Assembly: GCA_964035795.1 (NCBI GenBank)
Contig: OZ038321.1
Coordinates: 19,409,209-19,473,208, forward strand
Length of the DNA: 64,000 nucleotides
Reading direction: 5' to 3'
From: Pterobdella sp. o SKG-2022
Taxonomy: Eukaryota > Annelida > Clitellata > Hirudinida > Piscicolidae
Numbering within the stretch: position 1 is the first letter of the stretch; each line of letters opens with the position of its first letter. Position numbers and translations under genes: made by a program. The notes under the pieces were generated by a model. It made no database searches, was not told where the DNA came from, and was given only the letters and a program-made list of their open reading frames with translations. Shown here piece after piece: positions 38,601 through 56,094 of the stretch.

Positions 38601-39940
38601 ATTTGAATCAGCAACTCGTGATTTTAATTTAACACTTAGCTTGCACAAACAATGGTGATGCACCAATTTTTAATATAAGCAAGATTCTTGCAGACAATTG
38701 GGGCTCTATTGAAAAGTATTTCACTGTCATCAAAAACATGATGAGTATCCAAATAAAAGAGTTATGAATCTGTAAAGCTGGAATCACAGTCCTGATTGCA
38801 CGATGCTTGGTGTAATTGGAATAAAAAAAGTTCTTGAAAAGTTGGAGCATTTTGAAAACCTTTTATTTCAAATTTATACATAAAAAACATCAATAGTCAG
38901 CTTATTTTTTTAATATTATTTATCGGCACTATGTGCAATCGATCAGTATCCATTAGGTAGATTCACCGACATAGGAATTGATGATGCTTATAAAATTAAG
39001 TAGCTGAATCAAACAATGATAAAACTAAAAAAATGGGAAAAAAAACAATTTTGATTAGAATTAAGTGATTAAAACCAATATATTTGTTTATTTATGGAAA
39101 AATATTCACATGTTTTGCCTAAAGGTAATCAAAAAACTGTTCAACTGCAAATTGGCATCTTGGCTCTCGGGCCAAGTCAACGTTGCTCAAATAAAAGTGT
39201 TCTAGAAGCACGTGCTAAAAAGTTAATTTCAAGAAGAAGCGTTTTTCAATACTTCAGTAGATTTTATTTTATAATATGAAAAAATTTTTTTAAAAGCTAA
39301 CATATTTTGTACTCGACTAAAATTTTTTCAAATATTTAAAATGGTGAGAGAGATTTATATGATAATTGGATTGTGTTGAAACCAATAAAACACATTATCA
39401 ATTGTTGGTACTTCAGCCAAGCTTTTGGAGTTTTTATTAATTTATCAAGGTTTTCGTAAGATGGCGTTCAACTTTTTATAGGTTTTTTAAACAATGAAGT
39501 ATATTTACATGTGGTCATAACGATGAGTGTTGATAAATATATAATACTAAAAATGGCGTCTTTCAAGACGTGAAGCGGAAAAATTCTTAACATTTGAATT
39601 CTAGCACATTAGGTTCTATACAACTACCTAGTAAGTAAGTTGACCATTTGATCGCTCCTATATGGGGTTTCGGTTGCGCAATTGATTGGTTTCACAGGGC
39701 GCTACTCCACGTGGACCATTATAACAGGTGAATGATGAAGTAAAAATTAAACAGAAATAACAAGCAATGAGATGACTGTCTAGTACACATAGTTTTAATT
39801 TTTTATATAATTTAACTATTCAATATATAAGTCAATTCTGTGATGATATTTATTCAAGCAAAAGTCAATTCTGAGGTAATGAGACAACAGAAATCAAATA
39901 AATAAACAGAAACACAAAGTTAAACTATATTCAATTATTG
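32700..39940. other. 7 kb gene-poor AT-rich intergenic stretch
   Basis: I read both strands and saw no conserved protein motif, tRNA or large palindrome. Two short inverted words (ACCAATCATAG at about 38096 and CTATGATTGG at about 38269) bracket a 180 bp segment, too little to call an element. Confidence 0.5.
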
Positions 39941-39947
39941 AATAGTT

Positions 39948-40886
39948 CTAAGTATAAAGTTTGTTTTCGTAGCACTCGACTCTATAGTTACTCTCGTAGT
40001 TGTTGTCGTAATATGTGTGGTTGTTTGCTGTGTACTTGATAAAGAACTGAAGGGAGTTGAAGGTTGTGAAAGTCTCAGGAACATAAATTTTAAATTTAAA
40101 TCTATCACTGCCACTTCTTGAATCGCTTGAATCGTAAGTAGCCCCCAACTCATCGTATGTTAGCCAATTATTGAAACTGTAACATATTTTAACATCTTTT
40201 TCGTAAGCGATATTTATCACCCTGATAGAACCATTGATACATTTTGTCAAATTATCAACTGAACAATTTTCTAGCATAACTTTTTTATCTTCAAGACGTT
40301 TGTAAAAGTCTGGGCAATATACAGGAGATGAAAAACATAGACAAAGCCTTGTAACGCGTTCGTAACCCTCGGTTAATAATATTTCGGCCGCTTCTAAATT
40401 GGTCACTTTTAAATGTGTCAAAGCAGATTCTGGCACTACAGGAGGCTCGTTCGAGTTGGCAATCATTCTTATGGTCGTCAGTTCCAGTCCCAAAGCGTCA
40501 GAAAATCTTACTACTTTTTTCTCACAACATGTATCTGAAGATTTTTTAACTTTCAAAGAAGTCGCTTTTTTGTTTTTTTCAATTTGATTTAAAAAGTCAA
40601 ATTCTTCATCTTGAGTAAAAATGCCCGAAAGCTCCTTTTTCATTCCTTCAGGCGTTCCTTGGTTTTTTTCGTTTATTTCTGTCATTTTTTCATTTTTATC
40701 ACATAAATTTTGTAGATGAGTAGATTCTTCTATGTTACTTCTGCAACTGCCTGGAGAGGAACATTGGCATTTCTCGCCGGTGCTTGTAATTTCAATTTTA
40801 GGTGTAGTTTTTTCATTTTTTTTAGTTTTCTTGAATGTTTTGCTTGTAGATATGTTGTCAAAGTCACTTTTTGCATTAAATGACAT
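39948..40886 (-). CDS. Protein phosphatase 1 glycogen-targeting subunit (PPP1R3 family)
   Basis: Single-exon, 312 residues; it starts MSFNAKSDF. Residues 124-128 (KVVRF, in EKKVVRFSDALGLEL) form the RVxF docking site for the PP1 catalytic subunit, followed by the family's hydrophobic Ala-Leu-Gly-Leu stretch. Residues 187-306 form a CBM21 carbohydrate-binding domain with NGSIRVINIAYEKDV, CYSFNNW and the glycogen-contact motif YYDNNYESNYRV. By family it brings PP1 to glycogen to activate glycogen synthase and inhibit phosphorylase. The N-terminal 120 residues are Lys/Glu-rich and disordered. It starts 489 bp from the ZnT7 start, head to head, so a shared promoter is possible. Which vertebrate paralogue it equals cannot be decided. 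Confidence 0.92.
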   Translation of the reverse strand: MSFNAKSDFDNISTSKTFKKTKKNEKTTPKIEITSTGEKCQCSSPGSCRSNIEESTHLQNLCDKNEKMTEINEKNQGTPEGMKKELSGIFTQDEEFDFLNQIEKNKKATSLKVKKSSDTCCEKKVVRFSDALGLELTTIRMIANSNEPPVVPESALTHLKVTNLEAAEILLTEGYERVTRLCLCFSSPVYCPDFYKRLEDKKVMLENCSVDNLTKCINGSIRVINIAYEKDVKICYSFNNWLTYDELGATYDSSDSRSGSDRFKFKIYVPETFTTFNSLQFFIKYTANNHTYYDNNYESNYRVECYENKLYT

Positions 40887-41375
40887 TTTAAACTTTTACA
40901 TCAATCGAGCATATGATAGTTTTCATTTATTTTTCCCTATTTGAAAGATTTGAGTTTTCTTACTGTAAACTCACATATTGGAAAAAAAATTTGCTAAAAA
41001 CTAGAAAATTCAAAAATACTCAGTTGTCAAATTATTATTGTCAAGTAATCGCCCTTTCCTTAACCTTCATTATGCACAATTTTTGAAACCTACTTCCCCT
41101 TTTAATCTAGGATTTAGTTCGTTTTAAATAAACTTTGAAATGTTCAAAAAATAACTTGAGTTTTTAAACATTTTTTTAAATTTATAATTAATAATTTTTA
41201 TTCAATTTTCAAAACAAGATTTTCTAAATTTTAAATGTCTTAGTTTTATCACTTTTAAATGACACGCATAGTTTGTTTTTAAACGTTATCCAAGCTTGAC
41301 AATTGAACCATCATAATATAAGCAGCAACATCTTCATTAAAATTAAAAATTTTACATGTAAATAGTTTTTTTAAT

Positions 41376-46677
<5,302 letters not shown>

Positions 46678-48238
46678 AACGCATAACCATCATCGTCTTT
46701 CCACCCATCATACCATACAATTGTAAAATCAAGGCCTTTGATTTATTGAATATTCTTAATGAAGCATGGAATTTAACTTTTCAATGATAATTAATCCAAA
46801 TTATGTGATTCATAATTATGTTTTTTATTTCCCTTTTGTTTTTGACTTTTGTGGATTTACGTACTTGGTCTTAACATTCAATTTTTTAAGTATCTCAATT
46901 TATTTTATTGATGTATAGTATTATAATTGTTGTTATATTTTCTTCCCATTTAAACTGCTGTCTACCCCAGCACATGGATTAGGAATTATGAACAGATTTC
47001 AATCTTTTGGAGTTAGCGTTTTTTTCATATTTCTGCTGTTCAACTTACAGGTTATTTTCATTATTATTTAGTAAATTTTATTCTTTTTTTATTATCGTTC
47101 ATTAACTTTGTTTCAAATTTTTGAAGTTTTGTTCAAGTGACTCCTTGAAGTTCAAATACTGATGATATCCTCTGTTCACTATGGTTTATAATCTGCTGCT
47201 TTAGAATGACCTAAATAAACAGTACAGACACAAGCGCTAGGTTTCGTTAACAGAATTGGTACGAAGCTTTTTTAAGGATTACCTTGCATCATAAAATAAA
47301 ATCAATCGACATTTGATCGATATTGTAAGTCAAACCTACTATGTTTAGTAGGAGTGTTTTCGTACAATTATTCATTTTATTTTTGTTTTGTCGGAGTATG
47401 TATGTTTAAAGCATAATTGCTGTTCTAACATAACACTGTTGAAATTCATTGATGCCATTAAATCTCACTAAACTAGTTAATTCAAGGTTGATTTTACACT
47501 GGCACGTGCATTTTAAAGAATTTTAAAACTGTTTTCTGTTTATTTTTTGTTAGGATATATGTTAATTTATAAACTAATAAATTATTCAAAAATAATTAAT
47601 TTTATTCAAATACGTATCAGGAGAGTAATACAATAAGGATCAATTTTGAAGATTGTCATTCAGCTAATATATTTACACCAATATCCTCAACCTCATGCAT
47701 GCAATGATAATAAAAGAAAAATTGTAGTTTTTTTCATTGAAATTGCAATTTAAAACTAAATAATGCCAGTATTATATTAAGGAAAACAATCGAGTTTGCA
47801 TTCCCGTAACCATTTTAAGCGTTCGCTTCATTTCAAAAAGATAGAAAAATCAATTGAATGAAATTATGAAAACATAACAAGCATTGGTGGGAGGGTTAAT
47901 ACTTAGACTTGAGCACCCACATGTCCTTTGAATGTTCCTCTGATATGTGCTCTGCAGTGAATTTGTGCTTCAGTGTCAGTTATATGCGGTTTGAATATAA
48001 GCTTACATGATTAAATAAAACATACACTATTTTTTTATTGATATAATTCAATATTCATTATTATTCTCATTATGATTATATAAAATATTTGAATGTTTTT
48101 GTGAGAAGTTTATTCCTTTGCAGCCGTGTGCAATTAAAGGTGTAGAGATAAAGAAAAAGTCTACATATAGCATTCTCTGCTTGTGTGAATTTTTGGCCAT
48201 AAAGTTAAGAAAAAATATTTTTTTAAATAAAAAAAAAA
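46678..48238. other. Intergenic between the convergent ZnT7 and LACTB2 genes
   Basis: Contains the presumed 3' UTRs. No other gene, RNA or ordered repeat is seen. Confidence 0.5.
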
Positions 48239-49713
48239 CTACAAACCGACAACGTTTTCTTTCAGAAGTTTCTTCAAATGTAAAGTTACGTTGTGTGCGG
48301 CAGCCATTCTCAGGTTAGCGGGCAGCTCCTTGCATGGTTTAATGGTGGGTAGACTATGAATTGCAACAAATTTTAATCATTTTTTATAAGTGCGTTATAA
48401 GAAATTGAAATTTTAGAAAATATGCCCGAAATATCATAATATATTCTGATGGAGTTCATATATAGAAACAACATACAAAAGTATAAGCTAAATACTTAAT
48501 ACATACCTTGTAAACATCAGAGACAATTTCATCAATAGTCTTGGGAAGATTGTCCCCTAAAGCAGCAAGTATCATTTCTTCTCTTTTTTCGCGGTTCTTG
48601 ATGTAGGCTTCTATATGCTTGTTGGGGTCTGAAACGATGGCTCCGTGGCCAGGATACAGCGTGCTAGCCTGCAGGTCTTTGAGCAGTTGCAACGATGCCA
48701 TGTACGCGTGCAAGTCCTCAAACACCTTAGGAAGTATTAGTGTTAGCATTATTAATTCATTCATAAGGCGCTAAGTTTATGAACTAGGTCTGCAGTAGAG
48801 AAGCTAATAAGGTTTGAAGGTTTGCTGCAAAATTTTTATTTATTTTATGCTTTATATTTGGTTTTCAAGTATAAGAGCTCAATGAACTACCTAAATGATT
48901 TTGTATTATAGGTTTTGTGCTTAATATGCGTACTAGCATCAACATATGGATATAAAATAATTAATATGAACCTAGAAATTCCAAATGTTTTTATATGGTT
49001 ATGTACATGAACGCCAGGTCTTCTAAAAAAATAGATTTTATTGAAATTTATTGTAATAAACTAAATTACCCTAGAAGTAAATTTATTCAAACCAAACACT
49101 TAATAACTGAATAACACAAAGTTTTTTTATATTCGAACTCATCTTATCAAACAAAAAACAAACAAAAAACAAACAAAAAATTAAACAAACGAGAAACAAA
49201 CAAACGCACGAAAAAACAAACCAAAAAAAAAACAAACCAAAAAAAAAACAAACAACGAAAATTATTATTACCTCATCAAGTTATACAAAATAAGAAGTTA
49301 GGACACTAAACTTGGTAATGTGATTTTGACTTAAAAGGGTTTCCTATCGTTCAGTATTTGATATTAATGGCGTTATATTGCGCTTCCTTCACGAGACGGT
49401 AAACGATTTGCACCGAAAAATAATTTTAAATTGTATCATACGAATGATAAAGAATATTAATAAATTAGAAAATAATAAATAATAATAAACAATAATAATA
49501 TTGATAAAAATAAGAATAGTAATAATAAAAGATAATTAAATACCAAATACTAATTAACAATGATATCAATGAAACAATCAAATATTGTTAATGAGTCTGA
49601 ATATGCCCTACACAGCTTCCTTCTCCAAGCACACAATCTCCACTGAAGATCGACTTTTCTTCCTCCAACCACAAACTCATGTGATCATCTGTGTGTCCTG
49701 GCGTGTGTATAGT

Positions 49714-49766
<53 letters not shown>

Positions 49767-51004
49767 TGAGAAATATCTCCAAAAGATTTTGTTCACAATA
49801 AGACTCAAAATTTGTATCAAAAAAACGACAATATTTGAATTTTTCATTTTGACGAAGCTTTTCAATATATCCTATATCATCATCAAGTAACTAATACCTG
49901 ATAATGATATAGGATACATTGAAAAACATCGTCAAAAAAAAATTCAATTTCCTGTTTCATGATTCACACATCTGAAAAAAAGCACACAAACATCACACAC
50001 TTGAGAGTGGCTCCTTCAACTTGAAAGACAGTACCATCTTGCACATAATCCACTCCAGGTATGTCAGGCCTCGATGCGCTTTTAAACTTACTCACCTTCA
50101 CATCTTCACCTGTTAAAAAAGTGTGTAACCTAAAAATGGCTATAAAACAGTAAACAATGCATTAATAAATAAAACTATACTGAGTTTTCAAATTCATATG
50201 CATTCTAAATATAGTAAATTGAGTAATAACAAACATACTTTAGAAAACACAATGAATTAACATATGAAAATGTAATTTTTGAACATAAACTTTTATAAAA
50301 ATTGTCAATTATGCAACAAAGCAAAAAAACTTTTTTCAGATAGATGGATTTCTGTGTAAGTCAAAACTAACATTTAAAAAAAATTGTTCAAAAGCCAATA
50401 GTGTAATGACCAAATCAATCTTAAATTTTTCATAAACCTCATATTCCATATCAATAAGAACCATCATAATACACTATAAAGATGATGAATAATGCTGATA
50501 TTCAGACATTCCTACTGGATGATGAATAATGACAGTATTTGAATATGTCCACTTAACCTTGGTCCTTGAGAACACCAGAAAGACCTCCAACATGGTCTCC
50601 ATGCCAGTGGGTGAGCACCACATGACTCAAACTTGCCTGGTTCAATGCCTTCTTTAGGTTGCTCAAATACTCTTCATTTTCCCTTTCCCCAGTATCAATT
50701 AACAGTCTCCTAATGTATGTTTTATAGTTATTTATATATTTGAATAAATTTTAAGATTAATAAACAAAAATTATCATCATTAAAAATAAAATTAAAAAAA
50801 TATTAAATTCAAAAAGTTTTTTTTGTAAACTTAAAAAAATTGAAATAAAATTTATATATGAATGAAGCATAACTTGCTGCCAGTGCCGATTATGTATGTG
50901 TTTGTTCCCTGTAAAGTAAATGATCCAGGATTGCATCCAAGTACTCTTATGACTCGACTTGATAGTTGCTCAATGGCTGGAATTAATGACAAAGATGTTG
51001 CCAT
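48239..51004 (-). CDS. LACTB2: LACTB2, metallo-beta-lactamase-fold endoribonuclease
   Basis: Six exons on the minus strand: 50874..51004, 50558..50709, 50001..50109, 49612..49714, 48507..48725, 48239..48328; 267 residues (human 288). By family it is a mitochondrial single-strand RNA endonuclease. Zinc ligands are all present: THWHGDH (H78, H80, D82, H83), TPGHTDDH (H138), FSGDC (D157) and YPGHG (H192). Other matches are [41 protein letters not shown] and [18 protein letters not shown]. The frame stops 6-7 codons after HLKKL, so the last dozen or so residues of the usual C-terminus are absent or lie in an unrecognised exon. The acceptor of exon 4 sits directly on a (TG)n tract, and the intron before it holds a hairpin element. 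Confidence 0.95.
49145..49256. repeat. AAAC-rich simple repeat
   Basis: Imperfect (AAAC)n and A-rich units (AAACAAACAAAAAAC type) in the LACTB2 intron between exons 4 and 5. Confidence 0.7.
49715..49766. repeat. (TG)n tract forming the splice acceptor of LACTB2 exon 4
   Basis: Plus-strand TG dinucleotides with one TTG interruption. On the coding (minus) strand the intron ends CACACACACAG and the exon begins GACTATACAC, so the CA repeat takes the place of the polypyrimidine tract. Confidence 0.9.
49834..49948. mobile_element. Hairpin element (MITE-like)
   Basis: Left arm TTTTGACGAAGCTTTTCAAT from 49847 and right arm ending ATTGAAAAACATCGTC near 49933; inner halves TATCCTATATCAT / ATGATATAGGATA match. 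Arms of about 38 nt carry around five mismatches and a loop of about 15 nt. The outer TTGAATTTTT/AAATTCAA may extend the repeat. It lies between LACTB2 exons 3 and 4; no target duplication could be fixed. Confidence 0.6.
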
Positions 51005-51464
51005 TTTTTAAATTATAAATCCTCTATTTGTAAAGAATCCTTAGTTTGAACTGTAATAATGTCGTTGAATTTAATTTTGAATTTCAAATGTGTTTTCGAG
51101 TTGAGTCATACTAATTCAATTTAAATAGTTACTAGTTTATGACCCATGCTTGTCTTGCATTAAGAAATAATGACAATAATTTATAGGTGATTTCAGTATT
51201 ATATAATTAATTTTTCATTTTAATTTCAAAAAAGCTAAACATTGGTTATATAATATACATACTTCGTAAAACGAAACTTCAGCCAATTGTGATGTTTAAA
51301 ATGAACGTACGATTAGAATAATTCTCTTTGAGCTTTCCACTTTTTTATTTCACAAAGTTCTAACTAATATTAATGCAATGTTTGAACAAGCATAAAAACA
51401 ATATACAAATGATACATTGGTGAGGATGAAAATTGAGATATAGAAAAAAAAAAGACTGCATTTA

Positions 51465-51828
51465 AGAAAAAGAGGAAGAAGAACGAAAACAGGAAAGAAT
51501 GCTGGTAGCATTGCCACGGGCAATTGCAAGGGAAATCTTTTGACGCAACCATACTGCCTCCAAAGGGTCCCCTGACGCTTTGATAACTTTTCTACCTAAC
51601 TCCTCAACAAAGCTACTGGTTGAAGGTCCGCAGCAGCCTTTTTTCTCGAATACAACGGGTTGAAAATGGAAGTTGCCCACCAAGCCCTGATATTTGCGGC
51701 TTTTTAATATTTCCACAGATTTTGCGCTGGATCTTGACTCGATGGAGCTGGTGATAATGTGGTACTTGGAAAAAGCATCAACGACTGTTGCGTCCCAGAC
51801 CAAGCATTTTCAATGCTTCCAAGGGAAT
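51465..51828 (-). pseudogene. Mobile-element-associated hypothetical domain, broken
   Basis: Minus strand reads FPWKH, stop, KCLVWDATVVDAF, then RKYQGLVGNFHFQPVVFEKKG, FVEELGRKVIK, SGDPLEAVWLRQKISLAIARGN and ends in a Ser/Phe tail. This pattern (CLVWDVT..., KY...F.P...E..G, LxxRISxAxxRGN) recurs in abundant, uncharacterised metazoan mobile-element-associated proteins; I recall the family but no agreed name. The Asp, Glu and Lys placement would suit a nuclease-like fold, which is inference. An in-frame stop at the conserved start of the motif and the lack of upstream sequence show that it is a relic. Confidence 0.5.
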
Positions 51829-52087
51829 AATTCTTACATAAAAAAATAGAATGAAATTTAAATAGTTATTGAGTAAATTAGACTAAATGTAAATTTGAAA
51901 AATAATTTTTTTCAAGTTTCAAATAGTCCCAATTGTCCAAAAAACTAATTCTAACATTTATGAGATCAGCTTTTCATCCCAAACTTCTCCGACCTTTTAA
52001 CTTGAATGTATATTTACATGAATGATTTTAAAGTTATCATTTTTGATAAGTGTTTTTAACTCAGATTTATGGACGTATATTTAATTT

Positions 52088-52155
52088 GGTCCGTATAGCT
52101 AGAGAATTAGACTAATTATCTAGTTACTGTTTCGAACCCGTGTGGGCCGACAATA
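52088..52155 (+). repeat. tRNA-derived SINE-like remnant B
   Basis: GGTCCGTATAGCT, then AATTAGACTAATTATCTA, then TTTCGAACCCGTGTGGGCC. It is nearly collinear with the copy at 60498-60570 but has lost the D-loop part, so it is not a functional tRNA. Confidence 0.55.
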
Positions 52156-52676
52156 AGCACTTGTTTTTTCACTAAATTAAATTTTCAGCAAGCGCTTTTT
52201 AATTACCTATTACATTGGCGACTGACCACTCATAACACAGAATTCCGATCACTTGTTAGTTTTATAAAAATTTTCGTATTTCTAATTGAAATTTTTAAAT
52301 ATTATTTTTTTAATCATAAAATCAACATAGTCAGTTTGATATAGCTGTAATAAGTATTTAAAATACAGGCTTTCAAAAAGCTTGGTACAATTGAAGTCCT
52401 AACGTAAGTGCTTTGCGGACAACCAATCGCAAAAAAATGACAAATGAAGTTTTAATAATATAATAAATGACCTAAGAAACGACATTATTCTCGAAAAAGA
52501 ATTGATTAAAACAACAAAACTGAAAATTACATAAGGAATGAAAACAAACAGAAACTTTCAACCTCATATTTTATTTTAAAAGGGAAAATCTATTTACATG
52601 TCATTGAAGAACTTCCAGTTATAAAAATAAACTTCCAAATAATGATTGAGTTTAAAAATTTCATAAGTTAAAGCTG

Positions 52677-55629
52677 TCATCTCCAAGACTGTGACCTGTG
52701 AGACGTATTGTATTGAGGTGGATGTGCTAACAGTGGGGCTTTCTTGAAGACTGCTTGTTCAGAATGAGTATATGGCTTATAATTTTGTGTAGCACTGGGT
52801 GGAGGTGGAGGGGGTGGAGCTATTTGTGATTGATAGGTGGTGTTGAGAGGAGCAGGAGGATATTGCTTACATACAAGAGATTGTATTGAGCGTGTTCCTT
52901 CCTTGCTGAGAAATGATGAGCCAAACATGGTGGTGGCAACATATGGGTTGTTGGTGTGATACTGTTGGGCTGGCCAGTCCTTCACCATTGGCTGCACAGG
53001 CACCGAAGCTTGCACCAGAGGTGGGTTAGTAGTGACAGGTAATGAATTGGGTGGATGGTTGTGATTGGCTACGATAATTGAGTTATTTTGGTAGATTGAC
53101 GGGATGTTTTGAAACTGTGATGGAGCTGAAGCCTTCTGGGATTTATTCTCAACTGGTGTGACCTGTTGAACTGCTAAATCCATTGATTTTACATATTAAT
53201 CTATAATTTAAATAATCCTACTTTTTAATAGTAACTATTAATGAGAGTCTAAAAACGTTTAGTATATTTTTTAGCAGTCAGAAAAGATTCTTTTGAACAT
53301 TATAATTATGGAATGCGATATTAATTTATAATTTAAAAATTGAACCTGATTGGTTATTTTGTTCTTTCTTTGAAGCCTATAAGAATAATATTTAAAATAT
53401 TAAAAGTTGAAAACAGTGTGAAAATGATAAACTTACATTTGTTGTATGAGGGGATGAATTTTTAGAATATGGCTTGGAATACAAGTCCAAAACTTGGTGG
53501 CATATATCTGATAAATAAAATAAGAGTTATACATATTTATGACTATAACAGGCAACTAGAAATTGAAAACTCACTTTTTAAAACAAACAGAAAATGACAT
53601 TTTAAAACTCAATCTATAATCATCATTTTCAAATGAATAAAGTTGAGTTACTTTTTTTTATTGAAGTGCTATATAATGATAAATGATTTGATTGTCATCC
53701 TCATGGATTCGTATCCATTTCCATTTTAACATGAGTTGAGCACATTATATTAACTTATAAAATAATATAGGTATATTTTTGAAACACAAAAAAAGTATCA
53801 AAATGACAAAAATCAATCCAACTCATTCATATTCTTTCCACCAAATTTATTACTAAATCCACAATATGCTAACCTAGCCTTAATAATAACCAACTTATCC
53901 CTTCTCCAAACATCAAAGCTCAATCACAACCTTCAAGAAGCTCCAAAGTGACTCCCTCCACAAAACTTTCATACCACCGAGTACGACATCCTGGATACTT
54001 GCCTTGCCAGTCTGATATGTCAAACTTACTTAGTCGACTGGCCAAGTATATCAAGGCCACAGCGATCACATCTGGCTCCCATTGTAGACATAAACTTGTA
54101 CAGAGACTGTGTGTTGTGAATGAGTTTATGATAGAGTGATATTGTGTTGTGAATGGACTGCACGAGAGATTTAAATTGTGTAATGTTTATGCTGTGTAAA
54201 TAACACAAGCTGTTGATGTGTATGTTAATAGAATAGGGTGTAATATATTTTGTTAGGTAGTGGACACCATGGCTCTATATGGCGTTTTTATATGCTAAGA
54301 GTTAATTCAAGAAAAAGTTTAATTTAAAAAAGCATGCTTAATATCCTTTAAAAATTGTGTTATATATATATAATTCTCAATAAATAATTATCCAACCTGT
54401 CATTAACAAAAGTCCAAGACATCTGAACAAGTTTTTGAACTTTTTCTTTATCCCCTAAATGAAAGTTTATATCAAATTTTAAAAAATAAACTAAAACTTT
54501 TACAGATTGATAAATTTGAAGCAAAATAGTGTCATTAAAAATTTAAAAAAAAAAAACTTTACAAAGATTAACTTAAAATGAATATTAAATATCAAACCAT
54601 TGATGAGCTTGGCAAACTTGAGAAGATAGGCATGAGGGTGTTCCACATTCAAATCAAACTTGATGGTTTGTAATAAGATTTTTTCCATCACCATTATTTC
54701 TTCCTGTTAAGATAAATTTGAATAAAAAAAAATTGTAATTAAATAAGTATGTTGATATAATATATATTTCAAAAATTTGTTCAAGTTAACATATTAAAAA
54801 GATTTTAAGATTATGATGAAACTCCAAATAATAGTTTTAATTCACCAATTTGATCAAAAGAATGAAAATAGTTTTGTTTTTTGAATAATTTTATTTTCAA
54901 ACTCAAATAATAGACTGTTTGAACATATATTTTTTTAATGAAAAGTGAAATATTTGAATAAATAAATGCATAAGACTCTTCTTGAAAAATGAAATAGAAT
55001 AACATCAATAATTTTACAAATAAAAATAAATTTATTTATAACCAAATATTATTTCAAATTTTTGAAAGTTAACTTTAAACTCATCAAAAGTAAAATTGTT
55101 CAAACAAATTAAAATAAAGTTAAAAAATAATAAATGTACAACCTTGGGATCATCTTTGAAGGCAGCATACTGGTGTTCAGGGAGCATGGTCTTAATGATG
55201 CGAATGAGGTCCCTACATTTTTTTGGTGTCTCCTCTACTTTTCCAGCCAAAAATAAACAGCCAGCAGCTGTGATCTTCAAAAAAATTAAAATGTTTATGT
55301 CATGAAAAATGAAGATAATCTGGAAGGTATATAATTATCAAAATACTAACGCTTCTAGGAAACTTGGCAAAAGAATGAAACATGTAGAAACGATGGAAGT
55401 ACACCACTCCAGTGGAACATGTTTCATAGCGCCTAAGAGAAAATAAAAAATATAAATGAAATTAATATCAAATTCTTTGTTTTGAAACTTACAATCCCAT
55501 TTTTCCGCCAGCATCTAGTATAAAACGAGCCCCGTCTTTTCTGTATAGGGCTTCGGTTGCCGAACTTATACCGTCTCTGAAAGATGGAGTGTTAACAAGA
55601 TCTTTTTTATCATAATACCAACAAGGCAT
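52677..55629 (-). CDS. CCNK: Cyclin K
   Basis: Regulatory partner of CDK12/CDK13, which phosphorylate the RNA polymerase II tail. Nine exons on the minus strand: 55493..55629, 55351..55432, 55143..55274, 54598..54703, 54397..54454, 53931..54106, 53437..53507, 53346..53376, 52677..53173; 429 residues, phases all close. Cyclin box 1: [49 protein letters not shown]. Box 2: [35 protein letters not shown] and [11 protein letters not shown]. The C-terminal tail is Pro/Gln-rich with a run of seven prolines and ends SHRSQSWR, echoing the Trp-Arg end of vertebrate cyclin K. The tail is shorter than in vertebrates. The start is the first ATG, directly before CWYY, so the usual short N-terminal leader is absent. 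Confidence 0.95.
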
Positions 55630-56094
55630 CTTAATAGTTGGAGAAAAAAATTTTCCAAAAATATCCGTATAAAATAGAAAAAATCTAATCCTCAGGCAAC
55701 TTTACTTTTTTAAGGTGTATCTAATCACATATCAAAACGTTAAGTTCATTTCATAGATTTGATGATAAAAACTGAGAAACATATTTAATGTTTTTCGTTC
55801 ATCAATTTTATTTTTTATTAAAAAATTATATTTTAGAACTTCAATATCATTTCATAGTTTGCTGAAAAAATATGGTTTTTACTTAATAAAACTATCGTTT
55901 TCAATTCTAAGAATGTTTATACACGTCATAAAAAATATAAACTGTTTAAAACATTGGGTTTTTATTGATTCTTCTTATAATTTAGAAAAAATATAATTCA
56001 AACATTTAATATGAAAATTTAAAGCTTAACTTCAAGATATCTTTCGAGTGAAACTTAAATAAATTAAACGGATCAAGCTTGCTTGGGTTGAATA
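55630..56094. promoter_or_regulatory. Candidate bidirectional promoter, cyclin K / orphan gene
   Basis: 465 bp of AT-rich sequence between two head-to-head start codons (55629 on minus, 56095 on plus). No TATA or motif can be assigned with confidence; the call rests on arrangement alone. Confidence 0.3.
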
